Source: Fen-183 sp036504335 (GTDB lineage: Bacteria > Acidobacteriota > Thermoanaerobaculia > UBA5066). From it: a DNA stretch of 64,000 nucleotides. Numbering within the stretch: the first letter of the stretch is position 1; every line of letters starts with the position of its first letter. Under the pieces are notes generated by a model. That model saw only the letters and a list, made by a program, of their open reading frames with translations. It was not told where the DNA came from and made no database searches. Both the position numbers and the translations under genes were made by a program. The stretch spans positions 1 to 64,000 of the forward strand of contig DASXVJ010000030.1 of NCBI GenBank assembly GCA_036504335.1, read 5' to 3'. Of the stretch, positions 47,511 through 56,466 are shown in pieces.

Positions 47511-48439
47511 TGCGCGTCGTCGTCACGGGGGCCGCGGGCTTCCTCGGCAGCCACCTCACGGACCGCCTCCTCGCCGAGGGGCACGAGGTCGTGGGCCTCG
47601 ACAACCTCGTGACGGGCGACGTGCGCAACATCGCGCACCTCGCCGGAAACCGGAAGTTCCGCTTCGTCCACCACGACGTCACGGAGTACATCTTTCTCGA
47701 CGGGCCGGTAGACGCGATCCTCCACTTCGCGTCCCCCGCCTCGCCGATCGACTATCTCCAGATCCCGATCCAGACCCTCAAGGTCGGCGCCCTCGGAACG
47801 CACAAGGCGCTCGGCCTCGCCCGGGCCAAGGGCGCCCGTTTCCTCCTCGCGTCGACGTCCGAGGTCTACGGCGACCCGCTCGTGCACCCGCAGCCGGAGA
47901 CGTACTGGGGCAACGTGAACCCCGTCGGCCCGCGCGGGTGCTACGACGAGGCCAAGCGCTTCGCCGAGGCGATGACGATCGCGTACCGGAACTTCCATAA
48001 GGTCGACACGCGAATCGTCCGGATCTTCAACACCTACGGCCCGCGGATGCGGCCGAACGACGGGCGCATCGTGCCGTCCCTCATCGGGCAGGCGCTCCGC
48101 GGGGAACCGCTCACGGTCTTCGGGGACGGGTCGCAGACCCGGTCGTTCTGCTTCGTGTCCGACCTCATCGACGGGATCCACCGGCTGCTCGTGTCGGACT
48201 GCCGGGACCCGATGAACATCGGCAACCCTGCCGAGATGACGGTCCTCGAATTCGCGGCGACCATCAAGCGCCTCACCGGAACGGCTGCCCCGGTCGTCCA
48301 CCAGCCCCTTCCCGTCGACGACCCGCGGCAGAGGCGGCCCGACATCTCCCTCGCGAAGGCCCGGCTCGGCTGGGAGCCGAAGGTCGGCCTGGAAGAGGGC
48401 CTGAAAAAGACGATCGCGGACTTCGCGGCCCGGCGCTGA
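47510..48439 (+). CDS. uxs: UDP-glucuronate decarboxylase (UDP-xylose synthase)
   Basis: The 309-residue extended SDR makes UDP-xylose from UDP-glucuronate. TGAAGFLGSHLTDRLL binds NAD. ASTSEVYGDPLVHPQPETYWG and GPRGCYDEAKRFAE are the UXS hallmarks with the catalytic Ser, Tyr and Lys. RIFNTYGPRM and GDGSQTRSFCFVSDLI also match. The start shares two bases with the ugd stop (TGATG), so both products are co-translated for xylose-containing polysaccharide or lipopolysaccharide. Confidence 0.94.
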   Translation: MRVVVTGAAGFLGSHLTDRLLAEGHEVVGLDNLVTGDVRNIAHLAGNRKFRFVHHDVTEYIFLDGPVDAILHFASPASPIDYLQIPIQTLKVGALGTHKALGLARAKGARFLLASTSEVYGDPLVHPQPETYWGNVNPVGPRGCYDEAKRFAEAMTIAYRNFHKVDTRIVRIFNTYGPRMRPNDGRIVPSLIGQALRGEPLTVFGDGSQTRSFCFVSDLIDGIHRLLVSDCRDPMNIGNPAEMTVLEFAATIKRLTGTAAPVVHQPLPVDDPRQRRPDISLAKARLGWEPKVGLEEGLKKTIADFAARR

Positions 48440-48456
48440 GCGGCCCGCCCTGTCGC

Positions 48457-48478
48457 ACCGACCGAACGGCGGGTCGGT
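48457..48478. promoter_or_regulatory. dyad just upstream of the GGDEF-like gene promoter
   Basis: ACCGACC and GGTCGGT form a 7-bp inverted repeat with an eight-base loop, ending five bases before TAGAAT. It could be an operator for the next gene or a terminator of uxs. Confidence 0.4.
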
Positions 48479-48482
48479 CGCG

Positions 48483-48488
48483 TAGAAT
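48483..48488 (+). promoter_or_regulatory. -10 element of the degenerate GGDEF gene
   Basis: CGTAGAATCT lies 12 bases before the GTG start at 48501. It is overlapped upstream by the dyad. Confidence 0.45.
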
Positions 48489-48500
48489 CTGCCGCAAGCC

Positions 48501-49643
48501 GTGCTTTTCACTCTCTCACAGGTCCTGGTGCTCTTCTGCGCGCTCCTTGCGGCGTCGCTGGGCGTCCTCGCCGTGCTCCTCCTGCGCTGGAACCGCGCGC
48601 GGGTGGAGCTGGGCCTCTACGCCGCCCTGGCCTTCGCGGTTGCGTTCTGGCTCGCGACGCCGCTCCTGACTCCCGTGCCCGTTCCGCTCTCGCGGGAGAT
48701 CCTCGGCAGGCTCGTCAGCGCCCTCGCGTTTCTGCTGCCCGCCATCGGATTTCTCTTTCTTCTTCGGATCCTCGGCCTCGGCGCACGTGGAGTCCGCCTC
48801 GCGATCCTGCTGCCGGCCGTCGCCGGGACGGTGCTCGCCCTCACGCAGCCCGCGTCCGCGGCCTGGCTCGACAGCCTCGCGGTGGCCTCGCTCCTCGTCG
48901 TGGGCGCCGGGGTTGCCTGGGTGCTCACGCGAAAGGAGAACCGGCGCCGGGACACGTTCCTTGCCTTCGCGGCGACGGGCATCCTCCTCGCGGGAGGCGT
49001 CGCGGAGATCGCGTCCCGGAAGCTTCCCCAGGCGTCGTCCGCGTCAGGCGTCCTCCTCGGTACGGCGTTCCTCGCGTTCACGGCGCTCCTGCTGCCGACC
49101 GCGGCGGACGAGGAGCGCCGCCTCTTCACGCGCGCCACGACGGACGCCGTCACGAATCTCCCGAACCGCGGGACGTTCCTCGCCCGCTCGCGCGACGAAC
49201 TCTTCCGCGCCGAGCGCACGCGCCGCCCCCTCGCGCTCGCACTCTTCGAGCTGGACGGCTACGACGCGATCCGCAAGGGAAGGGACCCGGCGGCTGCCGA
49301 CGAGATCGTCGCGGCTTTCGGCCAGGGCGTCGCCCGCGCGATCCGCGGCATCGACGTGCCGGCCCGGTGGGGCCCCGGGATATTCGCCGCGCTCCTCGTG
49401 GAGGCCGAAGAAGCGAGCACGCGCGCCGCCGTCGACCGCATCCGGGGATTTGCGGCGAAGGCGGCCGGCGTGACGGCATCCGCGGGCATCTCGACCCGGC
49501 GGCCGCTCGAGAAGACGACGATCGAGGACCTCATCCGGCGCGCGGAGGCCGCGCTCGACGACGCGACGCGCGACGGCGCCCACGACTGCAGCTCGATGGA
49601 GACGCGCGACGAGGCCGCCGAAACCGGAAGTGCGGGCGCCTAG
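48501..49643 (+). CDS. membrane protein with degenerate GGDEF domain
   Basis: The 380-residue protein has about seven hydrophobic helices in residues 1-200, then a GGDEF-type domain. The domain start is intact (TDAVTNLPNRGTFLARSRDEL). The active-site loop, expected as RxGGDEF, reads RWGPGIFAALL, so the metal- and GTP-binding residues are missing. It should be unable to make c-di-GMP and may act as a receptor or scaffold. The stop overlaps the convergent porin gene (CTAG). Confidence 0.8.
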   Translation: MLFTLSQVLVLFCALLAASLGVLAVLLLRWNRARVELGLYAALAFAVAFWLATPLLTPVPVPLSREILGRLVSALAFLLPAIGFLFLLRILGLGARGVRLAILLPAVAGTVLALTQPASAAWLDSLAVASLLVVGAGVAWVLTRKENRRRDTFLAFAATGILLAGGVAEIASRKLPQASSASGVLLGTAFLAFTALLLPTAADEERRLFTRATTDAVTNLPNRGTFLARSRDELFRAERTRRPLALALFELDGYDAIRKGRDPAAADEIVAAFGQGVARAIRGIDVPARWGPGIFAALLVEAEEASTRAAVDRIRGFAAKAAGVTASAGISTRRPLEKTTIEDLIRRAEAALDDATRDGAHDCSSMETRDEAAETGSAGA

Positions 49644-51085
49644 AACCGGTAGAAGAGGCTCACGGCGAACTGCCGCGAGTCGCGCCCCACGTCGAACCCG
49701 AAGTCCACGGAGAGAGCGCGGGAGACCGTGAGGCCGAGGCCGCCCGTGAACCGGTCGTCCGCCTTCCCGCCGTCGAACACGGCGGCCACGCTCTCGGAAT
49801 ACGGCGGGTCCGTGATCGGATAGGACTGGCCGGTCGACGGCTCCTTCGCCGCGAGGCTCGCCGTGACTCCGTGCGCGGGCTCGCGGTGATATCCGACACG
49901 CAGCGCCACCCGAACGTCCTTTCCGCCCGTGACGTACTCGAAGCCGAGGCGAGGCACGAAGACGTTCGGGGCCGGCGAGAGGTCCGAGAGAATGGGAGCC
50001 ACGAGCGGAAACCCGGTCGACAGGATGCCCTGGTACGAGACGACGGGCAGCGCGCGGTCGAAGATCTCCCCGTAACGCACCCACTGCAGCTCCGCCGCGA
50101 TCGTGAGGCCCGGCATGGGATGCGCCGCGAGCCCGACGGACGCGTCGCTCGGCACGCGGAACCGGAACGTCCGCTCCTTCTGGCCCGCGAGGGCCGTCGG
50201 CACGTCGCCGCCGATCGCGAGAACCCCGTCGGCGGCAGGGTTCCACCGGTAGTCCGCACCGAACGTGAGCTTCCCGTCCGACACGAGGTCCGCGTGGACG
50301 CCCGCGACGAATCCGACTCGTGTGCCCGAGAGCCCCGTGACCCCCATCGTGACCGTCCGGACCTCCTCGGCCGTCGGGGACGTCGAGAAGCGGCTCACGA
50401 TCCGATGCGGCCCGCCCGAATCGCCGTCGAGGTCGAAGGTCGCGCGGTTGAGGGTGACGCCGCCGCCGACACGCAGGCTCTCTGTCACGCGGAATGCGAG
50501 CGATCCCGCGAGGAGCCGGTTCGAGAGCTTCGCCGAACCGAACTCGCGGTATTCGAAGAGAAAGTCGCGGCGCGTGGTTCCGCCGGACCGGTTGTCGCGC
50601 AGCTCGAGGTACTGGTAGCCGCCCGGTCCCGCGTCGCCCTCGAACCGCAGGTTCTCGGCGTACGTGAGTGCGGCCACGAGGCGCCGCGATATCGGAACGA
50701 CGACGCCCGCGAACTCGACGCCCGTCGTGCTCGCGTCGAGCCCGACGGACGACGTCGTGACCGGAGGGTAGGACGTCGCGAGGCTGCCCGACGCCACGGA
50801 ACGGGCCGTCGACAGGGCGAGCGTCTCGTTCACGCGCTTGCCGGAGACGGCGATCTCGATCGAGGAGATCAGGCCCAGACCCGCCGGGTTCGCGAGCGCC
50901 GCGGTCGCGTCGTCGGCGATCGCCGAAAAGGCGCCGCCCATCGCGAGGGACTTGCCCCCGGGGTTCGTGAGGTTGAAGCGCAGCTTCGACAGGAGGGCCG
51001 AGTCCAGCTGGGCCGCTGCGGTCGGCGCCCACGCGGCGAGGAGTGCGACGAGGGCCGAGGTGGCCCGGCTGAGAGGCAACGTCAT
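49640..51085 (-). CDS. FadL/OmpP1-like outer-membrane transport protein
   Basis: The 481-residue protein has a signal peptide of about 25 residues (ending TAAAQ). The family N-terminal hatch signature is KSLAMGGAFSAIADDATAAL followed by NPAGL. Many amphipathic strands end in the C-terminal aromatic FAVSLFYRF. FadL proteins let hydrophobic molecules cross the outer membrane. The ATG overlaps the kinase stop by four bases, so its synthesis is coupled to that kinase. Confidence 0.85.
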   Translation of the reverse strand: MTLPLSRATSALVALLAAWAPTAAAQLDSALLSKLRFNLTNPGGKSLAMGGAFSAIADDATAALANPAGLGLISSIEIAVSGKRVNETLALSTARSVASGSLATSYPPVTTSSVGLDASTTGVEFAGVVVPISRRLVAALTYAENLRFEGDAGPGGYQYLELRDNRSGGTTRRDFLFEYREFGSAKLSNRLLAGSLAFRVTESLRVGGGVTLNRATFDLDGDSGGPHRIVSRFSTSPTAEEVRTVTMGVTGLSGTRVGFVAGVHADLVSDGKLTFGADYRWNPAADGVLAIGGDVPTALAGQKERTFRFRVPSDASVGLAAHPMPGLTIAAELQWVRYGEIFDRALPVVSYQGILSTGFPLVAPILSDLSPAPNVFVPRLGFEYVTGGKDVRVALRVGYHREPAHGVTASLAAKEPSTGQSYPITDPPYSESVAAVFDGGKADDRFTGGLGLTVSRALSVDFGFDVGRDSRQFAVSLFYRF

Positions 51086-52533
51086 GGCTTCGAACCTCCG
51101 GTGCCGAGCATCTGGGCGAGAGAGGAGGGCGTCTCGAACGGCTCGGAAAGAAGCTCGGCCGTTCCCGCCGCGACGTCGACGCGCCGTTCCACCCGGCGCG
51201 TCCCGTCCGGCCCCGCGAGCGCCACGCGGTACGTTCCGGGCGCGAGGTCGCGCAGCAGGAGGGGCGTCGTCGCGTCCTTCGGGAGCGCGACGGCCTTCCC
51301 GGCGGCGTCCACGACGGCGAGAACGCGCGCGTACGGCAGCGCGAGGATCTTGAGGCGGCCCGACAGGGCGGCCGGCGCGGGCGTTCCCCGGGGCGCCGCG
51401 GGCGTCGACGCGGACGCGGCTGGCCGCGGCCGGGGCGCGGGCGGATCGGCCGGCTCGTGCGGCCGGCGCGCGTACCACGTGGCCGCCGCGACGAGGACGA
51501 GGGCCGCCGCGGCGACGCTCGCGAGCATGCGCGCCTCTATCCCGCGTCCCCGGCTCGAGGGCGTCGGCGCCGGCGTCTGGCCGACCAGAGCCGTCCGGCT
51601 CGTGGCCGTCTGCGGCGGCGGCAACGGGTGGTCGACGGATTCCGGGAGACGCGCGGTGCTGCCGGACGAGCGGAGGACGGCGACGAGGCGGTCCACGATC
51701 TCGCGCCAGCCGCCGGGCCGGTCCTCGCGTTTCTTCTCGAGCATCTGCCCGATGAGGCGGACGAGGGGCACCGGCAGGGCGGGTGCGTCGTGCGGCGCCG
51801 CAACGGGGGGCGCCGTCGCGTTCAGGTGCGCCGCGATGTACTCGACCGGCGCCTTGCCGTCGAACGGGCGCTGGCCCGCGAGCACCTGGTAGAAGATGAC
51901 GCCGAGGCTGTAGACGTCGCTCCGCCAGTCCAGCGTCGCGCCGTGTCCGAGCGCGCCGAGCTGCTCCGGCGAGCCGTAGGCGACCTTCCCGAGGAAGAAG
52001 CCCGTCGCGGTGAGGGACTCGAGGCCGGACGGGTGCTCGAAGAGCTTCGCGATGCCGAAGTCCAGGAGCTTGACGATCAGGTCGCCGCCGCGCTCGATCA
52101 CGAGGATGTTGTCGGGCGAGAGGTCGCGGTGGACGATCCCGCGCGACGCGAGGTACTCCATCCCGTGGGCGGCCTGGACGAGGAGCGGCAGCGTCTCCGT
52201 CCACGGCTTGCCGGCGTAGGACGTCAGCGGCACGCCGTCGAGGTACTCCATCGCGAGCCACGGCGTGCCGTCCTCCTCGCCGATCTCGTAGAACGTCACG
52301 ACGTTGACGTGGAGAAGGCTCTTCAGGATCGCGGCCTCGCGGTCGAAGCGCACGCGCGCCTCGTGCTGGTGGACGGCGGACTCGTCGCCGGGGGCCTCGG
52401 CCTCGCGGATGACCTTCAAGGCGACGAGACGGCCGTCGCGCTCGTCGACGGCCTGGTAGACAATCCCCATGCCGCCGCGGCCGATCCGCTTCAGGATCCG
52501 GTAATGGGCGATCCGCTCGACGGCGCCGGCCAA
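51082..52533 (-). CDS. transmembrane Ser/Thr protein kinase with HRDLSPDN loop
   Basis: The 483-residue protein starts at TTG 52533, shortly after the preceding stop at 52542. The kinase domain (about 5-275) has GRGGMGIVYQA, ALKVIRE, HRDLSPDNILVI and DFGIAKL. The Lys of HRDLKPxN is Ser. A Pro-rich linker and one membrane helix (about 335-357, ASVAAAALVLVAAATW) follow. The outside domain of about 110 residues ends in a PEGA-like beta module (LAPGTYRVALAGPDGTRRVE). It lies between a secreted protein gene and a porin gene in one operon and may sense envelope state. Confidence 0.87.
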   Translation of the reverse strand: MAGAVERIAHYRILKRIGRGGMGIVYQAVDERDGRLVALKVIREAEAPGDESAVHQHEARVRFDREAAILKSLLHVNVVTFYEIGEEDGTPWLAMEYLDGVPLTSYAGKPWTETLPLLVQAAHGMEYLASRGIVHRDLSPDNILVIERGGDLIVKLLDFGIAKLFEHPSGLESLTATGFFLGKVAYGSPEQLGALGHGATLDWRSDVYSLGVIFYQVLAGQRPFDGKAPVEYIAAHLNATAPPVAAPHDAPALPVPLVRLIGQMLEKKREDRPGGWREIVDRLVAVLRSSGSTARLPESVDHPLPPPQTATSRTALVGQTPAPTPSSRGRGIEARMLASVAAAALVLVAAATWYARRPHEPADPPAPRPRPAASASTPAAPRGTPAPAALSGRLKILALPYARVLAVVDAAGKAVALPKDATTPLLLRDLAPGTYRVALAGPDGTRRVERRVDVAAGTAELLSEPFETPSSLAQMLGTGGSKP

Positions 52534-52541
52534 GGACCCCG

Positions 52542-55500
52542 TCAGCGCCCGGTGCCCGCGGCGGCGGGGCGCAGGAAGACGTTCGCGGGGTCGCCGCTCG
52601 CGCGGTCGATCTTCGAGGCGAAGGCGAGGAAGACGCCGTCGCCGGAGATCTGCCGCACGACGACGCGCACGTCCGTGACCTCGGTGAGATTGAGGCCGAG
52701 GACGTTCGTGAAGAGCTCGTCGGAGAAATAGCCATTCGGCGCGAGGCGCTTCGTGACGGAGGCGACCGGGACGAACGATCCCGGCATGTACGCCGAGACG
52801 ATGACGTCGCAGGAGGACCCGCCGACTTCGTGAAGGATGAGGTTCGTCCTGTAGCTCGTGCTGTTCTCGGCGCCGTCGAACGACATCGTGCCGAGGTTCG
52901 ACTGGAACGACGAGTACCCGTGGAAATACGAGTAGCCCTCCATTCCGGTCTTGAACTCGCCGAATCCGCCGACCGGGTCGATCGTGTAGGCCTCCGTCTG
53001 GACGTCCACGTCCGCCCAGCCCGTCAACCACGTGCCGTCGTTGTTCTTCTGGCTCTCGATGAGGATCTGCCCGTAGGTATTCGTGACGGGCAGCGCGTCG
53101 AAGACTTCCTCGAGAACATCCTCATAGGAAATCACCGCGCGAGCGGGCAAGGGCTGAGTCAGGCTGGTGACCGTGTTTCCGGCGGCGTCGACGTACTTGA
53201 GCCGGAGGTTGCGCTGCGTGTTCGTGTTCGTGTTCGTGAGCGTCAATCGGGTCCGCCAGAACGGCCTGGATCCGCTCGAGAGGCTCGCGCCCGCGGAGTG
53301 GACGGTCGGAAACGCGAGAGGCGCCGGAGCGCCCCCGTAGGGGAGCGAGGCCAAAGACGTGCGCGACGCCGCCAGATTCGTCGTGGGCACGTAGGAGGGG
53401 TTCAGCGCGTTCGTCGACACTCCCACGTGGAGCGACGAGTCCTGCGTCCGGTTGTCGATGACGGTCGCCATCCCGACGACCGAGCCCTTCTGCATCCCGG
53501 AGCCGTCGGTCGCGCTCGAGAGCCACTGGAGCGTGGCCCATACGTAGCCGCCGGGAACGGGACCATCGAAGAAAACGTCGTCCCCGTTCATCTGAATCGT
53601 GCCGTTGGCGGGTACCGTCCGGGTAATCTGAACGACCTGCCCGCCCTTCGTGATCGGCTGTCCGTTCTTGTCGGTCAGGGTGATCTGGACCGTCGTGTCG
53701 TACCCCGACGTCTCGAGCAGCAGGAGGTTCGACCGGCGATTGGCGTCCTTCGCGAGGCCCGAGACCACGTGATACGGATCGGTCTGCTTGGCGCCCTCGC
53801 CCGGGGACGTCGGGCGCATCTCGAACCCATACGAGCCCGAGGCCGCGCCGGTCTGCGCGCGGCGCGCGGCGGCGACCGCCGGAAGCGCCGTGTTCGCGAC
53901 CAGCGCGGTCGCGCTCACGGTGGGCGCCGAGGAGCGGACCTCGACGGTGAACGCGCCCTCGGAGCCGAGCAGCGTCGCGACGACGTTGCGATAGCGCCGC
54001 GTCTCGCCCGCCGCGAGCGGGACGTCGAAGCGCTTGAGAGCCGAGCCGTCGGCGGGCGCGCCGAGCGGATTGAAGAAGAGCGAGAGCGTGATCGGGTTCA
54101 CGACGTCCGTGTTCGTGATCCACAGGTCCGCCGCGTAGCGGCCCACGCCGCGGGCGTCGACCGCGTTCGGGAACGACGCGTAGAGGACGCGCGTCTTCGC
54201 CGCGGCGACCGGCGTGGGCGTCGTACCGGTTCCGGCAGGCGGGATCCGCGGGCCGTCGTCCGTGACGACGAGCGTCCGCGGGGCGGCGAAGCCGACCGTC
54301 GTGAGCGCGACCGCTCCCACCTCGGTCCCGGTCTCGCCGCGGCGCTTCGCGCGGTCGATGACGAGCTGGACGGGGCGCGTCTCGTAGGGCGCCATCGGGC
54401 GGTCCCACGCCTGACCGTCGAGCGACTGGACCGCGATCCACGGGGCCTTGACCGAGCCGACGAACGCCGCGGGCGTCGCGCCGACATTCACGAGGCTGCG
54501 CGTCACGGAGGCGCCGTTCACGTCGACGTCGGCCGTCGGCTGGCTCCAGCCGACCGGCGAGGCCGCGGCGGCCGCGGCGAGGACGACCGTGATCGGGACG
54601 ATGAGCGTCGTGGCGCCGGAAGAAACCGTGACGGCTGTCTTCACGGGCTGGGCGAGCGCGGTCACGTAGAGCGACGTGACCGAGATCTCCTGGACGGCGC
54701 CCGGCGGGAGCGTGAACTTCGCCGGGGCGTATGCGAAGCCCGAGTCGGCGCACTGCGTCGTGGCCGTGACGGGCTCGGTGCCGCCATTGCGGACCGTGAA
54801 CGAGGTCCCGGGCTTCACGCCTGCCGCCGGCACGATCCGCGCGAGAGGCTCCGGCTCGGATACGAGGACGAGCGAGGGCCTCGCGACCGTTCCGACCGTG
54901 ACCCTCTTCGGCGGAGACCAGGGGCCCACGCTGCCGCACACGGCTTCGGCGCGGACTTCGAACACGTATTCACCGGGCGGGCCCGCGAAGGAGGCGGCGC
55001 CGCCGTCCACGACCCACTCCTTGCCGTCGGGCTCGAAGGCGCTCGTCCGCCGGATCCGGAACTTCAGGTTGGCCACGCCGACCCCGGGGCCCGGGCCGGT
55101 GCCCAGCGTGCTCCACGACACGACCCACGTCGAGAATGCGGGCGGGTTCTCGGGCGAGGCCGAGAGGGCGCCGACGGAGGGTGGGACGTCGCAGGTCGTC
55201 TTGACGGGGACCGCGAGGACGTTGGAGAAGGAGGCCCCGAGCGTCACGCAGGGAGTCGAGACGACGATGCGGTGGTAAAGGGTGGCCGCCCCGGCCAGCG
55301 GCGCCGGCAGCGTCAGCGCAGAGCGCTGGGTCGTGATCGAGTCGGTGATCCTGGTGAAGCCTGCGTCCGCCGCGCGGAGGAGCGTGTACGAGTACGCGGC
55401 GTTCGACGAGACGAGGTTTCCGAGGACGTTCGTCCACGAGACGGCGTACGTCTCGCCCACCTGCGCCAGGGACGGACCCGTGAGGACGGGAGAGACGGCG

Positions 55501-55607
55501 GGACACGGGTACGGCGTCGTCTGGGCCTCGACCCCGGGCGCACCGAGAACGGCGGCCAGCAGCGTGGCGATCGCGAAGCCCGTCGTGAATCGGGAGGGAA
55601 AACCCAT
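52542..55607 (-). CDS. large secreted multidomain protein with Ig/fibronectin-like modules
   Basis: I do not recognise this 1021-residue protein as a named family. A signal peptide of about 28 residues ends VEAQ. Residues 35-130 and 140-240 are two fibronectin III-like modules (TYAVSWTNVLGNLVSS, STWVVSWSTLG). Further beta-sandwich repeats run to about 460. The C-terminal half has several Asn/Thr-rich modules, such as YAADLWITNTDVVNPITLSLFF, RSNLLLLETSGYDTTVQITL and YRTNLILHEVGGSSCDVIV, in which the phrase about a lost or foreign ligand recurs. It is probably a surface or extracellular protein. It is the first gene of the operon with the kinase and the porin. Confidence 0.7.
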   Translation of the reverse strand: MGFPSRFTTGFAIATLLAAVLGAPGVEAQTTPYPCPAVSPVLTGPSLAQVGETYAVSWTNVLGNLVSSNAAYSYTLLRAADAGFTRITDSITTQRSALTLPAPLAGAATLYHRIVVSTPCVTLGASFSNVLAVPVKTTCDVPPSVGALSASPENPPAFSTWVVSWSTLGTGPGPGVGVANLKFRIRRTSAFEPDGKEWVVDGGAASFAGPPGEYVFEVRAEAVCGSVGPWSPPKRVTVGTVARPSLVLVSEPEPLARIVPAAGVKPGTSFTVRNGGTEPVTATTQCADSGFAYAPAKFTLPPGAVQEISVTSLYVTALAQPVKTAVTVSSGATTLIVPITVVLAAAAAASPVGWSQPTADVDVNGASVTRSLVNVGATPAAFVGSVKAPWIAVQSLDGQAWDRPMAPYETRPVQLVIDRAKRRGETGTEVGAVALTTVGFAAPRTLVVTDDGPRIPPAGTGTTPTPVAAAKTRVLYASFPNAVDARGVGRYAADLWITNTDVVNPITLSLFFNPLGAPADGSALKRFDVPLAAGETRRYRNVVATLLGSEGAFTVEVRSSAPTVSATALVANTALPAVAAARRAQTGAASGSYGFEMRPTSPGEGAKQTDPYHVVSGLAKDANRRSNLLLLETSGYDTTVQITLTDKNGQPITKGGQVVQITRTVPANGTIQMNGDDVFFDGPVPGGYVWATLQWLSSATDGSGMQKGSVVGMATVIDNRTQDSSLHVGVSTNALNPSYVPTTNLAASRTSLASLPYGGAPAPLAFPTVHSAGASLSSGSRPFWRTRLTLTNTNTNTQRNLRLKYVDAAGNTVTSLTQPLPARAVISYEDVLEEVFDALPVTNTYGQILIESQKNNDGTWLTGWADVDVQTEAYTIDPVGGFGEFKTGMEGYSYFHGYSSFQSNLGTMSFDGAENSTSYRTNLILHEVGGSSCDVIVSAYMPGSFVPVASVTKRLAPNGYFSDELFTNVLGLNLTEVTDVRVVVRQISGDGVFLAFASKIDRASGDPANVFLRPAAAGTGR

Positions 55608-55614
55608 CGTTCTC

Positions 55615-55620
55615 TAGAAT
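55615..55620 (+). promoter_or_regulatory. -10 element of the TPR-like gene (leaderless-type)
   Basis: CTAGAATCCC ends nine bases before the ATG at 55630. The divergent secreted protein gene starts at 55607, only 22 bases away, so both promoters must overlap. Confidence 0.45.
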
Positions 55621-55629
55621 CCCTTCTGA

Positions 55630-56466
55630 ATGCTTTCGAGGGAGTGTCCCGTCGCGGTCCCCACCCCACGCGTTTCCGGCTGGATCGCGGCGTCTGCCGC
55701 GCTTCTCCTGGCGCTCGCGGGCCCCGCCGCGCCGCAGTCGATTCTACCCCCCGACGCGGCGGTCAAGGCCTACCAGGCGGGCGTCGCGGCGGCGGGGCGA
55801 AAGGACTGGCCTGAGGTCCTGAAACGGATGGACGAGGCGCTCGGGACCGGCCATCGCGACGTGAAGGAGCACTTCGGAACGAACCGCTACTACGTCGACC
55901 TCTACGATCCGTACTACTGGCGGGGAGCGGCCCGGATGGAGCTCGGGGAGGACGCCGCGGCCCGCGAGGATCTCGCCCGCTCGCGCGACGCCGGGCTCAT
56001 CCGGCGGTTCCCGGAGTACGGAGACCTCCTCGCCCGCGTCGACGCGCTCGACAGGCGCGCCGCGGCCGCGCTCGAGGCGGCCGCGACGCCGACGCCCCTC
56101 CCTCCGGTTCCGACGCCGGCCCCGACCGCCGCGCCCGCGATGCCCGCGCCGACCGCCCGCCCGACACGCGCCGATGCGGGCGGCGCCACGATCGAAAGGG
56201 TCCTCGTCCTTTTTTCGGCCGGCGACTTCGATGGCGCCGAGGCGGCTCTCGCGGGACTCAGGGCCGCGCGGCCCGATGCGCGGGAGGCGGACCTCCTGCA
56301 GTGTCTCGTCCTCGGGACGCGTTACGTTCTCGAGGGCGAGTCCGACCCGCTCCTCCTGGCCCGTGCGCGCCGCTCGCTCGGCGCCTGGCGCGAGCGGGGC
56401 GGCCCGAGGAAGGCGGAAGAGGCGCTCCTCTCCCCCGCGCTCCTCGCAGCGCTCAACGGACCCTGA
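55630..56466 (+). CDS. secreted or lipid-anchored TPR-like protein
   Basis: The 278-residue protein has a signal segment at about 15-35 (WIAASAALLLALAGPAAPQ). Helical repeats AYQAGVAAAGRKDWPEVLKRMDEAL and YYWRGAARMELGEDAAAREDL resemble TPR units. A Pro/Ala/Thr linker (about 155-185) and another helical pair follow. Proteins with a conserved DLYDPYYWRG segment occur as small periplasmic TPR proteins. It overlaps the convergent FHA gene by 14 bases. Confidence 0.68.
   Translation: MLSRECPVAVPTPRVSGWIAASAALLLALAGPAAPQSILPPDAAVKAYQAGVAAAGRKDWPEVLKRMDEALGTGHRDVKEHFGTNRYYVDLYDPYYWRGAARMELGEDAAAREDLARSRDAGLIRRFPEYGDLLARVDALDRRAAAALEAAATPTPLPPVPTPAPTAAPAMPAPTARPTRADAGGATIERVLVLFSAGDFDGAEAALAGLRAARPDAREADLLQCLVLGTRYVLEGESDPLLLARARRSLGAWRERGGPRKAEEALLSPALLAALNGP

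Noticed and set aside
53213..53240. GTTCGT hexamer repeat in the large secreted protein gene
   Set aside because: It only encodes a short Asn-Thr run (TNTNTNT) and has too few units to call a functional repeat.
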